Positions 1-6,467 of a stretch of DNA of 7,654 nucleotides are shown here, piece by piece (positions within the stretch are counted from its first letter, which is position 1; every line of letters starts with the position of its first letter). The position numbers were made by a program, and so were the translations under genes. Under the pieces are notes generated by a model. It was not told where the DNA came from. It worked only from the letters and a program-made list of their open reading frames with translations, and searched no databases. Source of the stretch: Bacteroidota bacterium. GTDB lineage: Bacteria; Bacteroidota; Bacteroidia; Bacteroidales; Rikenellaceae. The stretch spans positions 1 to 7,654 of the forward strand of contig JAEZTA010000119.1 of assembly GCA_023443765.1 (NCBI GenBank), given 5' to 3'.

Positions 1-1266
1 GCCGGATGCCGCGTGGTCAACCTGCTGGCCAAAGGATCGGAGAAACATTGCCTCGGCCAGTTACGTCGTACCCCGCAGCAGCACCTCGACGATGTCCGGG
101 CTACGATCGACATAGCCGTCGACCGCGGGATGAAGGTGAATCTTTACCTCGAAGACTGGTCCAACGGCATGCGGCATTCGCCCGGTTACGTCTATGCGAT
201 GCTCGACGGTCTCGCCGACGCTCCCGTCTGCCGGTTCATGTGCCCCGATACGTTGGGCGTGCTCGATCCTTATGACACCGAGCGTTTCTGCCGCGATTTG
301 GTGGAACGCTATCCGGCACTGCACTTCGACTTCCATGCCCATAACGATTACGACCTCGCCGTGGCCAATACGGTTGCCGCCGTGAAGGCCGGTTTTCACG
401 GCGTCCACGTCACCGTGAACGGATTGGGTGAGCGGGCCGGCAATGCACCGCTGTCGAGCACCGTGGCTGTGTTGCACGACCGCCTGGGCCGTACGACGGG
501 GATCGACGAGACGAAGATCAACCGTGCCAGCCGCACCGTCGAAACTTACACGGGCATCCGCATTCCCGCCAACCGCCCGATCGTCGGGGCGAGCGTCTTC
601 ACGCAGTGCGCGGGCATCCACGCCGACGGAGATAATAAGAACAATCTCTACTTCAACGAGTTGCTTCCCGAACGTTTCGGCCGTGTCCGCGAATACGCTC
701 TGGGCAAAACCTCGGGTAAGGCCAACATCCTGAAGAATCTCGAAGTGCTGGGCATCGACCTCGACGAGGCGGCGATGCGCAAGGTGACCGAACGGGTCGT
801 CGAGCTGAGTGACAAAAAGGAGCAGGTGACGGCCGAGGACCTGCCCTATATCATTGCCGACGTACTGCGTTACGATCAGGTGGAAAACCCGGTACGAATC
901 CTCAATTACAGCCTTTCGCTCGCGCAGGGATTGCATCCCGTCGCGACGCTCAAAATCGAGATACACGGCCGCGAGTACGAGCAGACCTCGGCGGGCGACG
1001 GTCAGTACGACGCCTTCATGCGGGCCCTGCGGCAAATCTATAAACACCAGCTTGAACGCGAGTTTCCGATGCTGCGCGACTATACCGTTTCGATCCCGCC
1101 CGGAGGCCGTACCGACGCCTTCGTGCAGACGATCATCACCTGGGAGATGGACGGCCGCGAATTCAAGACCCGCGGACTGGACGCCGACCAGACGGAGGCC
1201 GCCATCAAGGCGACTATCAAAATGTTGAATATCATTGAAATAACCTATAACGACAATGGATGTTAA
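1..1266 (+). CDS. cimA: (R)-citramalate synthase / 2-isopropylmalate synthase family, 5' end outside the window
   Basis: The enzyme condenses acetyl-CoA with a 2-oxo acid; for the citramalate type this is pyruvate, opening a threonine-independent route to isoleucine in the cytoplasm. The frame is open from base 1 and 421 residues are visible. The first ATG or GTG in the window is not the real start, since about 95 residues of the TIM barrel are missing. Visible features are the metal-binding HAHND (residues 112-116), NGLGERAG (140-147), GIHADGDNKNN (205-215), and a C-terminal allosteric domain from about 293 with GDGQYDAF (332-339) and IPPGGRTDAF (365-374). From memory the sequence resembles the characterised Leptospira citramalate synthase more than classical LeuA. 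Leu9 and Tyr49 match its pyruvate-pocket residues Leu104 and Tyr144. It overlaps leuB by 11 bases, as expected for an operon. The family is certain; substrate choice is inferred. Confidence 0.85.
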   Translation, partial: AGCRVVNLLAKGSEKHCLGQLRRTPQQHLDDVRATIDIAVDRGMKVNLYLEDWSNGMRHSPGYVYAMLDGLADAPVCRFMCPDTLGVLDPYDTERFCRDLVERYPALHFDFHAHNDYDLAVANTVAAVKAGFHGVHVTVNGLGERAGNAPLSSTVAVLHDRLGRTTGIDETKINRASRTVETYTGIRIPANRPIVGASVFTQCAGIHADGDNKNNLYFNELLPERFGRVREYALGKTSGKANILKNLEVLGIDLDEAAMRKVTERVVELSDKKEQVTAEDLPYIIADVLRYDQVENPVRILNYSLSLAQGLHPVATLKIEIHGREYEQTSAGDGQYDAFMRALRQIYKHQLEREFPMLRDYTVSIPPGGRTDAFVQTIITWEMDGREFKTRGLDADQTEAAIKATIKMLNIIEITYNDNGC

Positions 1267-2317
1267 AATCGCTCTTTTAGCCGGCGACGGCATCGGTCCC
1301 GAAATCATCGCCGAGGCTACCAAGGTACTGGACCGCGTTGCGGCAAAATTCGGACATAAAATCACTTATCAGCCCGCATTGGTGGGCGCTGCGGCTATCG
1401 ACGCCACGGGCGACCCCTATCCCGAGGAGACGCACGCCGTCTGCCTCGCTGCCGACGCTGTGCTGTTCGGCGCCATCGGTGACCCCAAATACGACAACAA
1501 TCCCACCGCGAAGGTGCGCCCCGAGCAGGGTCTGCTCCGGATGCGCAAGTCGCTGGGGCTTTTCGCCAACCTGCGTCCCGTGGCGTTGTTCGACGCACTG
1601 GCCGACCGTTCGCCCCTCAAAGCGGAAGTGGTCCGCGGGACGGATTTCATCTGCGTGCGCGAGTTGACGGGCGGCATCTATTTCGGTCGTCCGCAGGGCC
1701 GCGACCAGGAGGGTGCGCGCGCCTTCGACACCTGCACTTACACGGTCGGGGAGATCGAACGGGTCCTGCACGTGGCGTTCCGGCTTGCCGTGTCGCGCCG
1801 CCGGAAACTGACTGTTGTGGACAAGGCCAACGTGCTGGAAACCTCGCGCCTGTGGCGTGAAACGGCCCAGCGGGTCGCCAAAGAATATCCCAATGTGACG
1901 GTGGACTTCATGTTCGTGGACAATGCCGCCATGCAGATTATCCGCCAGCCGTCCTATTTCGACGTGATCGTCACCGAAAACATGTTCGGCGACATTTTGA
2001 CTGACGAAGCCAGCGTCATCAGCGGTTCGCTGGGCATGCTCTCCTCGGCGAGCGTCGGGGCCGAAGTGGCCCTTTTCGAGCCGATCCACGGTTCCTACCC
2101 GCAGGCCGCCGGGAAGAATATCGCCAACCCGATGGCCACGATCCTTTCGGCTGCCATGCTGTTGGAGCACCTGGGCCTCGATGCCGAGGGCAAGGCCGTG
2201 CGGCGCGCCGTTGACAAGGCGCTGGCCGAAGGCGTCGTCACCGAGGACCTCGCGGCGCCGGGCGAAAAGGCCCGTTCGACCTCCGAAGTGGGCGATTATG
2301 TCGCCGCCAACGTGTAG
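1256..2317 (+). CDS. leuB: 3-isopropylmalate dehydrogenase
   Basis: This cytoplasmic NAD-dependent dehydrogenase oxidatively decarboxylates 3-isopropylmalate to 2-oxoisocaproate in leucine synthesis. The family also handles 3-methylmalate in the citramalate route. At 353 residues it has normal family length. Visible motifs are GDGIGPE (10-16), RMRKSLGLFANLRP with substrate arginines R97 and R107, RELTGGIYFG with R135, the catalytic lysine K190 in DKANVLE, metal-binding aspartates D222, D246 and D250 in VDNAAMQ and GDILTDEAS, and EPIHGS (275-280) at the cofactor site. The ATG is well fixed: an in-frame TAA lies at 1241-1243 and no other ATG, GTG or TTG comes between. The start sits inside the last codons of the synthase gene, so translational coupling is likely. 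A terminator follows 26 bases after the stop, making leuB the last gene of its operon. Confidence 0.97.
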   Translation: MDVKIALLAGDGIGPEIIAEATKVLDRVAAKFGHKITYQPALVGAAAIDATGDPYPEETHAVCLAADAVLFGAIGDPKYDNNPTAKVRPEQGLLRMRKSLGLFANLRPVALFDALADRSPLKAEVVRGTDFICVRELTGGIYFGRPQGRDQEGARAFDTCTYTVGEIERVLHVAFRLAVSRRRKLTVVDKANVLETSRLWRETAQRVAKEYPNVTVDFMFVDNAAMQIIRQPSYFDVIVTENMFGDILTDEASVISGSLGMLSSASVGAEVALFEPIHGSYPQAAGKNIANPMATILSAAMLLEHLGLDAEGKAVRRAVDKALAEGVVTEDLAAPGEKARSTSEVGDYVAANV

Positions 2318-2343
2318 CCGAACCCCTGAAATATGAATTGCTT

Positions 2344-2373
2344 GCAGGCCGCTTTTCGCGGTCTGCTTTTTTT
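2344..2373 (+). terminator. Intrinsic terminator after leuB
   Basis: The arms GCAGGCCGC (2344-2352) and GCGGTCTGC (2358-2366) form a nine-pair stem with one G-T wobble and a five-base TTTTC loop. Seven consecutive T follow at 2367-2373. This is a textbook rho-independent terminator 26 bases beyond the leuB stop codon. Its loop and 3' arm overlap the predicted obgE promoter. Confidence 0.9.
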
Positions 2374-2385
2374 GTACTATCTTTG
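2353..2385 (+). promoter_or_regulatory. Bacteroidetes-type promoter for obgE
   Basis: TATCTTTG at 2378-2385 matches the Bacteroidetes -7 consensus TAnnTTTG exactly. A T-rich TTTTCG at 2353-2358 lies 19 bases upstream and can serve as a relaxed -33 box. Transcription would start near 2391, giving a leader of roughly 90 bases before the obgE ATG. The leader holds one small hairpin (GTCGC-ATT-GCGAC, 2427-2439) but no riboswitch that I recognise. The -7 match is clear; the -33 box is weak. Confidence 0.65.
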
Positions 2386-2479
2386 TCGGGGATTTTTGCA
2401 TTCGGTTTGCTTGTTGTTTCATCCCGGTCGCATTGCGACGACTCCGGCAAAGGTCTGATAAATAATATATCCTAATAAC

Positions 2480-3493
2480 ATGGCAGGATCGAACTTCGTA
2501 GATTACGTAAAAATATTTGCCCGCTCAGGACATGGGGGCGGCGGCTCGATGCACTTTCGCCGCGAGAAATTCGTGGCGTTCGGCGGTCCCGACGGCGGCG
2601 ACGGCGGCAAGGGCGGCAGCATCATTTTGCAGGGCGACAAGCAGTACTGGACGCTTATCCACCTCAAATACCAGCGTCACCAGTTCGCCGAAGACGGCGA
2701 GCATGGCTCCGGGGCCCGTTCGTCGGGCAAGGACGCCAAAGACATCATTATCCCGGTTCCGCTGGGGACGGTCGCCAATCGTATCTGTGAAAATGAGGAC
2801 GGCACGACGACAACCGAAGTTGTGGGCGAGGTGACTGCCGACGGCGAGCAACTCGTGCTGCTCAAGGGCGGCCGGGGCGGTCTGGGCAACTGGCATTTTA
2901 AAAGCGCTACGAACCAGACGCCGCGTTATGCCCAGCCGGGCGAGGACGGCGAGGAGGGTACGTTTATCCTCGAACTGAAGGTGCTGGCCGACGTGGGGCT
3001 GGTGGGCTTCCCCAATGCGGGCAAGTCGACGCTCCTTTCGGTCGTTTCGGCTGCGAAGCCTAAGATCGCCAACTACGCTTTCACGACGTTGGAGCCGAAC
3101 CTCGGCATCGTCGAGGTTCGTGACCACAAATCGTTCGTCATGGCCGACATCCCCGGTATCATCGAGGGTGCGCACGAAGGCCGCGGTCTGGGAACCCGTT
3201 TCCTGCGCCATATCGAACGCAATTCGGTGCTGTTGTTCATGATTCCCGCCGACAGCGACGACATCCGCCGCGACTACGACATCCTGCTGGGTGAACTGAC
3301 GCAGTACAACCCCGAACTGTTGGACAAGGAGCGCCTGCTGGCCATTACCAAGTGTGATATGCTCGACGAAGGGCTGATCGCCGAGATGCGCGGTCACCTG
3401 CCCGAAGGCGTGCCGTCGGTCTTCATCTCATCGGTGTCGGGGCTGAATATCCAGCAGCTCAAGGATATGTTGTGGGAGGCGTTGCAGCGGTAG
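2480..3493 (+). CDS. obgE: GTPase Obg (ribosome assembly / stress GTPase)
   Basis: Obg is an essential GTPase that binds the 50S subunit late in assembly and links growth to guanine nucleotide status. Residues 1-160 form the glycine-rich Obg fold, with runs such as GGPDGGDGGKGG (35-46) and GGRGGLGN (130-137). The G domain follows: P-loop GFPNAGKST (176-184), switch I FTT (201-203), G3 DIPG (223-226), G4 TKCD (290-293, where the consensus is NKxD) and G5 SSVSG (317-321). At 337 residues it lacks the C-terminal extension seen in some species. An in-frame TAA at 2459-2461 limits the start, and ATG at 2480 gives the conserved FVDYVKI beginning. No Shine-Dalgarno is visible; the upstream bases are AT-rich. 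The last 35 bases overlap a convergent lipoprotein gene. It appears monocistronic, with its own promoter and a probable terminator at 3565-3594. Confidence 0.98.
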   Translation: MAGSNFVDYVKIFARSGHGGGGSMHFRREKFVAFGGPDGGDGGKGGSIILQGDKQYWTLIHLKYQRHQFAEDGEHGSGARSSGKDAKDIIIPVPLGTVANRICENEDGTTTTEVVGEVTADGEQLVLLKGGRGGLGNWHFKSATNQTPRYAQPGEDGEEGTFILELKVLADVGLVGFPNAGKSTLLSVVSAAKPKIANYAFTTLEPNLGIVEVRDHKSFVMADIPGIIEGAHEGRGLGTRFLRHIERNSVLLFMIPADSDDIRRDYDILLGELTQYNPELLDKERLLAITKCDMLDEGLIAEMRGHLPEGVPSVFISSVSGLNIQQLKDMLWEALQR

Positions 3494-4247
3494 CGAAGAA
3501 TGCTTCGCGGTTCGTAACGCGTAACGTGTATTTTCCGGCGAAATAGTCGATAATTCCATACAAGGAGCCTGTACCCTGCGGTACGGGCTCTTTTGCGTAG
3601 GTGCAGGTCCCGGCGGTCCGCACGATGAAGGTGCGCCCCTGTGCATCGGCAATCTGCCGTTCGGTGGTGACGGTGCGATGCGTTTCCGGGTCGGTGTCGC
3701 ACCAGTTCGCAGCTTCCACGAAATGTACCCCTTCGAAGCAGACGCGGGTGTCGATGTGCCGGGCCGAGATGGCATCGAATGCGAGGCATTGCACAGGACG
3801 CGTTTCGCCGGCAGGAGCCTCTGCGCGAATATACCGCGCCAGTTCGTCGCGCGGAATGCGCCCCGGGCCATCGTCGCCGGGTGTCGTTCCCAACTGGATC
3901 TTTCCGCCGTAGTCACACAACGTCAGCCCGTTGCAACGTACGGTTGCGATGTATCCCACCGGAAACAGATCGGCCAGCGAGGTATGGTCGGCGGCGATCG
4001 TAATCCCGCCCGAGCCGTCCTCGACGACGATTGCCCGGTCGTATTCCCCGTAAAGGTCGTTGGCCGTGATGAATCCGCGGATGGTGATGTCCTGCGTGAC
4101 TGCGACGCTGCTTTTCCCGTCGCAGAGCGATTTGAGGTGGGAGACCGAGTTCTGCGGCTCCGGGGGACAGATCACATAATCGGGCTTCGTCGCCCGGTCG
4201 CATCCTGCCAGCAGGATCAGCAGGCTAATACATGCAGTCGCTTTCAT
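3459..4247 (-). CDS. DUF5689-like lipoprotein, downstream copy
   Basis: This 262-residue lipoprotein has a short signal peptide ending in the lipobox LLAG-C16. A DUF5689-like, probably beta-rich domain covers about residues 50-250, with landmarks GFITANDLYGEYDR (58-71), LFPVGY (94-99), NGLTL (106-110) and SLYGIIDYFAGKYTLRV (228-244). The function is unknown; an envelope or surface location is inferred from the lipobox. The same landmarks occur in the gene just upstream, so the two look like a tandem duplication. The start lies 23 bases inside that gene, suggesting coupled translation. Oddities are eight cysteines besides the lipidated one (27, 42, 105, 111, 154, 170, 183, 215), and a last stretch of 11 residues (252-262) encoded opposite the obgE 3' end and absent from the paralogue. 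The family name is given from motif memory, not a profile search. Confidence 0.85.
   Translation of the reverse strand: MKATACISLLILLAGCDRATKPDYVICPPEPQNSVSHLKSLCDGKSSVAVTQDITIRGFITANDLYGEYDRAIVVEDGSGGITIAADHTSLADLFPVGYIATVRCNGLTLCDYGGKIQLGTTPGDDGPGRIPRDELARYIRAEAPAGETRPVQCLAFDAISARHIDTRVCFEGVHFVEAANWCDTDPETHRTVTTERQIADAQGRTFIVRTAGTCTYAKEPVPQGTGSLYGIIDYFAGKYTLRVTNREAFFATAATPPTTYP
3565..3594 (+). terminator. Probable obgE terminator inside the opposite-strand gene
   Basis: GAGCCTGTACC (3565-3575) and GGTACGGGCTC (3580-3590) make an 11-pair stem with one T-G wobble and a CTGC loop, followed by TTTT (3591-3594). It lies 71 bases past the obgE stop. The same bases encode roughly residues 219-229 of the minus-strand lipoprotein. 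The T tract is short, so termination may be partial. Confidence 0.6.
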
Positions 4248-5001
4248 CGCGCAGTTTGAGTATGTAACGGCCGTCGGCCGTCGTGTCGTATTGAAGAATC
4301 CCCGTCAGCGAGACCGTTTCGGCTGGAACCTCGTCGTCGGCAAACCGGGCATATGGGCGAACGTAGGTGTAGACGGCATTTCCGTCTGTGTCGGTGAAAC
4401 GTTTGTATCCGGCCCATGTTGCGGGCGAAAGGTCTTCGGGCGTGTAGTGCAGGCCGTCGATGCGCACCAGCGTACCACAACGCTCTTTCGAAAGCGTGGG
4501 AACTGTGAGCGGGGTGGGAGTAGGAGCGAGCAGTGTTTCCCCTTTGCGGACCAGTACCGCCGACAGGGCGGCCCGGGAGCCGAGATAATCCGTCGCATAG
4601 CCGCTTCCCGCCGCGGGCGGACGGCCTACCTGCAACATGCCGCGGCTTTCGGCGACGGTCAATCCCCGAAGGTGTAGGATTACGCGGCATCCTGCCGGAA
4701 AGTCGTTGTGTAGGTGATCGATACCTGCCATAACTTCAAGTCCTGCTTCAGTATCCCCGATGCAGAGCGTGCGGTAGAAGTTTTCCGCAAGGTCATTGCT
4801 CGTAACCGTTCCGGTGACGACGATGTCGCTTGTGATGGTAAAGGGAGTTCCCGCATAGCGGGCACGCAGTTCGGCGATGGTCTCCGTCGCAACCTGCTCC
4901 TGTCCGTCGTCGCCCGGCTCCCCGAATCGGGAGTCGTAACACCCGGCCAGCAGGAGCGCGGCAATGATACTGAGGAGAGGTATGGGACGGAAATGAAGCA
5001 T
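4225..5001 (-). CDS. DUF5689-like lipoprotein, upstream copy
   Basis: This 258-residue lipoprotein has a signal peptide with hydrophobic core at about 8-19 and lipobox LLAG-C21, followed by an acidic, flexible linker (FGEPGDDGQEQ). The DUF5689-like domain spans about 52-252: VTGTVTSNDLAENFYR (62-77), a FPAG turn (101-104), LRGLTV (111-116), RIDGLHY (180-186) and SLTGILQYDTTADGRYILKLRD (231-252, shown in part by SLTGILQY). In related proteins the domain precedes or accompanies other extracellular modules; here it stands alone. The function is unknown, and anchoring in the outer membrane or at the surface is inferred. ATG at 5001 gives the only complete signal peptide; an upstream ATG near 5022 hits a stop after six codons. 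It is the first gene of the pair, 166 bases after serB. No TAnnTTTG promoter was found in that gap, so readthrough from serB is possible. Confidence 0.87.
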   Translation of the reverse strand: MLHFRPIPLLSIIAALLLAGCYDSRFGEPGDDGQEQVATETIAELRARYAGTPFTITSDIVVTGTVTSNDLAENFYRTLCIGDTEAGLEVMAGIDHLHNDFPAGCRVILHLRGLTVAESRGMLQVGRPPAAGSGYATDYLGSRAALSAVLVRKGETLLAPTPTPLTVPTLSKERCGTLVRIDGLHYTPEDLSPATWAGYKRFTDTDGNAVYTYVRPYARFADDEVPAETVSLTGILQYDTTADGRYILKLRDESDCMY

Positions 5002-5052
5002 ATTTTATGGAATGCGGCAATTCATACGGACCCCGACCGGATTGCTTTTAAA

Positions 5053-5082
5053 TCCCTCCCGAGGGAGGGGTTTGGGGTGGGG
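5053..5082. repeat. Perfect palindrome joined to a G-quadruplex-type motif
   Basis: CCCTCCC (5054-5060), a two-base centre and GGGAGGG (5063-5069) form a perfect inverted repeat. The plus strand continues with G runs at 5063-5065, 5067-5070, 5074-5077 and 5079-5082, separated by 1, 3 and 1 bases, which fits the four-run quadruplex pattern. A second small inverted repeat, CGCC-GGA-GGCG, follows at 5098-5108. The whole lies between the serB stop and the first lipoprotein gene and encodes nothing. It may be a dispersed extragenic repeat, but only one copy is in the window. Confidence 0.55.
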
Positions 5083-5167
5083 CAGACTTGTAAACGACGC
5101 CGGAGGCGGCGATAATGACCGACCGAAACGGGATGCAGTGTGTTGTGCGGAATCGGATCCGGTAATG

Positions 5168-6391
5168 TTATTGTTCGATGCGCGAATCTTTCAGTCCCAG
5201 GAAGTAAAGGATGCCGTCCAGCCCGATGGTCGAGATCGACTGCCGGGCAGTGGCTTTCACCTTGGGTTTGGCGTGGAAGGCGATGCCGAGGCCCGCAAGG
5301 TTGAGCATCGGCAGGTCGTTGGCGCCGTCGCCGACAGCTACCGACTGGGCGATGTTGATCTCCTCGAACTGGCACAGCAGCCGCAGCAGTTCCGCCTTGC
5401 GGCGTCCGTCGACCACTTCGCCGACGTAGCGGCCCGTGAGGCGTCCGTCCTCGATTTCCAGTTCGTTGGCGTATACATAGTCGAAGCCGTATTTCTGCCG
5501 GAGGTAGTTGCCGAAATAGGTGAATCCGCCCGAGAGGATCGCCGTTTTGTAACCCACACGCTTGAGGATGGTCATCATGCGCTCCAGCCCTTCGGTGATC
5601 GGCAGGCTGCGGGCGATCTCCTCCATGACCGAAACATCGAGCCCCTTGAGCAGGGCGACCCTTTGGGCGAAGCTCTCGCGGAAGTCGATTTCGCCGCGCA
5701 TGGCGCTGGCCGTGATCTCGCGTACCTTGTCGCCCACGCCGGCGCGTTCGGCCAGTTCGTCGATCACTTCGGTTTCGATCAGCGTCGAATCCATATCGAA
5801 GCAGATCAGGCGGCGGCTCCGGCGGTAGATGTCATCCTTCTGGAACGAAACGTCGAGGCCGATTTCCGAGAGGTTCATGAACCCCTCCTGCATCGTGCTG
5901 CGCTCCTGGTCGGTGAGCGATCCGCGCACCGAGAGCTCGATGCACGACTTGGCAGCCCGGTCGTCCTCGCAGAGGGGCATGCGGCCCGTGAGACGCTTGA
6001 TGGCGTCGATGTTCAGTCCGTGCTCGGCCACGACCTTCGTCACCTCGGCGATGTGGCGCGCCGTGACGGTGCGGCCCAGCAGGGTGATGATGTAGCGGTT
6101 CTTGCCCTGGCGGCTCACCCAGTCGTTGTAACGGTCCTCGGGGATCGGCGTGAAGCGAATCATGACCCCCAGCTCCGACGCCTTGAACAGCAGTTCCTTC
6201 ATGATGCTTCCCGACTTGTCGGCCGTGGTCTTTATCAGGATGCCGAGCGTCAGCGACTGGTGGATGTTGGCCTGTCCGATGTCGAGAATAAAGGCGTCGT
6301 AACGCGCGAGGATTTCGGTGAGCGACGAGGTCATGCCCGGTTTGTCTTCGCCCGAAATGTTTATCTGGATAATTTCAACGTTGTTCTGCAT
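5168..6391 (-). CDS. serB: Phosphoserine phosphatase with N-terminal ACT-like domains
   Basis: SerB is the last step of serine synthesis: it removes phosphate from L-3-phosphoserine in the cytoplasm using a HAD-type phospho-aspartate intermediate. With the start used here (407 residues), two ACT-like domains occupy about 4-80 (GEDKPGM at 14-20) and 100-185. The catalytic domain follows: FDMDST (198-203) with nucleophile D199 and acid/base D201, E206 and E208 after it, substrate arginine R238 in DFRES, motif II SGG (287-289), K332, and the metal motif GDGANDLPM (354-362). The frame extends 12 codons further to an ATG at 6427, but that would sit only a few bases from the predicted transcript start, and homologues begin near the chosen Met; hence 6391. 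The gene diverges from mscS and is followed by the lipoprotein pair. The ACT domains suggest amino acid feedback. Confidence 0.96.
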   Translation of the reverse strand: MQNNVEIIQINISGEDKPGMTSSLTEILARYDAFILDIGQANIHQSLTLGILIKTTADKSGSIMKELLFKASELGVMIRFTPIPEDRYNDWVSRQGKNRYIITLLGRTVTARHIAEVTKVVAEHGLNIDAIKRLTGRMPLCEDDRAAKSCIELSVRGSLTDQERSTMQEGFMNLSEIGLDVSFQKDDIYRRSRRLICFDMDSTLIETEVIDELAERAGVGDKVREITASAMRGEIDFRESFAQRVALLKGLDVSVMEEIARSLPITEGLERMMTILKRVGYKTAILSGGFTYFGNYLRQKYGFDYVYANELEIEDGRLTGRYVGEVVDGRRKAELLRLLCQFEEINIAQSVAVGDGANDLPMLNLAGLGIAFHAKPKVKATARQSISTIGLDGILYFLGLKDSRIEQ

Positions 6392-6414
6392 CGTGTTATG
6401 TGTAGTGTTTTCCG

Positions 6415-6434
6415 ACGCTTTGTGCAAAAAGCGT
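6415..6434 (-). other. Hairpin at the predicted 5' end of the serB mRNA
   Basis: ACGCTTT (6415-6421) and AAAGCGT (6428-6434) pair over seven bases with a six-base loop. The hairpin starts at about the predicted transcription start for the -7 element at 6438-6445. It would therefore form the first structure of the serB transcript, about 24 bases ahead of the chosen start codon. No poly-T follows, so it is not a terminator. Confidence 0.4.
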
Positions 6435-6437
6435 AGA

Positions 6438-6445
6438 CAAAGTTA
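6438..6445 (-). promoter_or_regulatory. -7 promoter element for serB
   Basis: Read on the minus strand the bases are TAACTTTG, an exact match to the Bacteroidetes -7 consensus TAnnTTTG. The predicted start near 6433 leaves a leader of about 40 bases to the ATG at 6391. No good -33 TTTG is seen at the usual distance. Confidence 0.5.
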
Positions 6446-6467
6446 ATAAAGTTCTCCTTTTTTTGGC

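Noticed and set aside
61..2422. Long minus-strand open frames (434 and 381 codons) opposite the synthase and leuB
   Set aside because: Both plus-strand genes show full family motifs. The antisense frames have no recognisable domain and reflect the scarcity of stops in GC-rich sequence.
2427..2439. Small hairpin in the obgE leader as a riboswitch or attenuator
   Set aside because: A five-pair stem with a three-base loop is too small, and no partner structure, T tract or known aptamer pattern is nearby.
2525..3397. Minus-strand 290-codon open frame opposite obgE
   Set aside because: Obg motifs are intact on the plus strand; the opposite frame shows only low-complexity His/Gln/Ala/Val-rich sequence.
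3678..4259. Plus-strand 193-codon open frame opposite the downstream lipoprotein
   Set aside because: The minus-strand frame has a signal peptide, lipobox and homology to its neighbour; the plus frame has none of these.
5022..5375. Minus-strand 117-codon frame overlapping the serB 3' end and the spacer
   Set aside because: Most of it overlaps the serB catalytic domain in another frame, and the rest runs through the palindromic spacer; no signal peptide or domain is visible.
6392..6427. Upstream ATG at 6427 as the serB start
   Set aside because: It would leave almost no leader after the predicted transcription start and adds 12 residues not expected in homologues; kept only as an alternative.
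5012..6436. Plus-strand 474-codon open frame opposite serB
   Set aside because: It lies antisense to a complete SerB with all catalytic motifs. Its product is low in recognisable domains, and it arises from GC-rich codon structure on the other strand.
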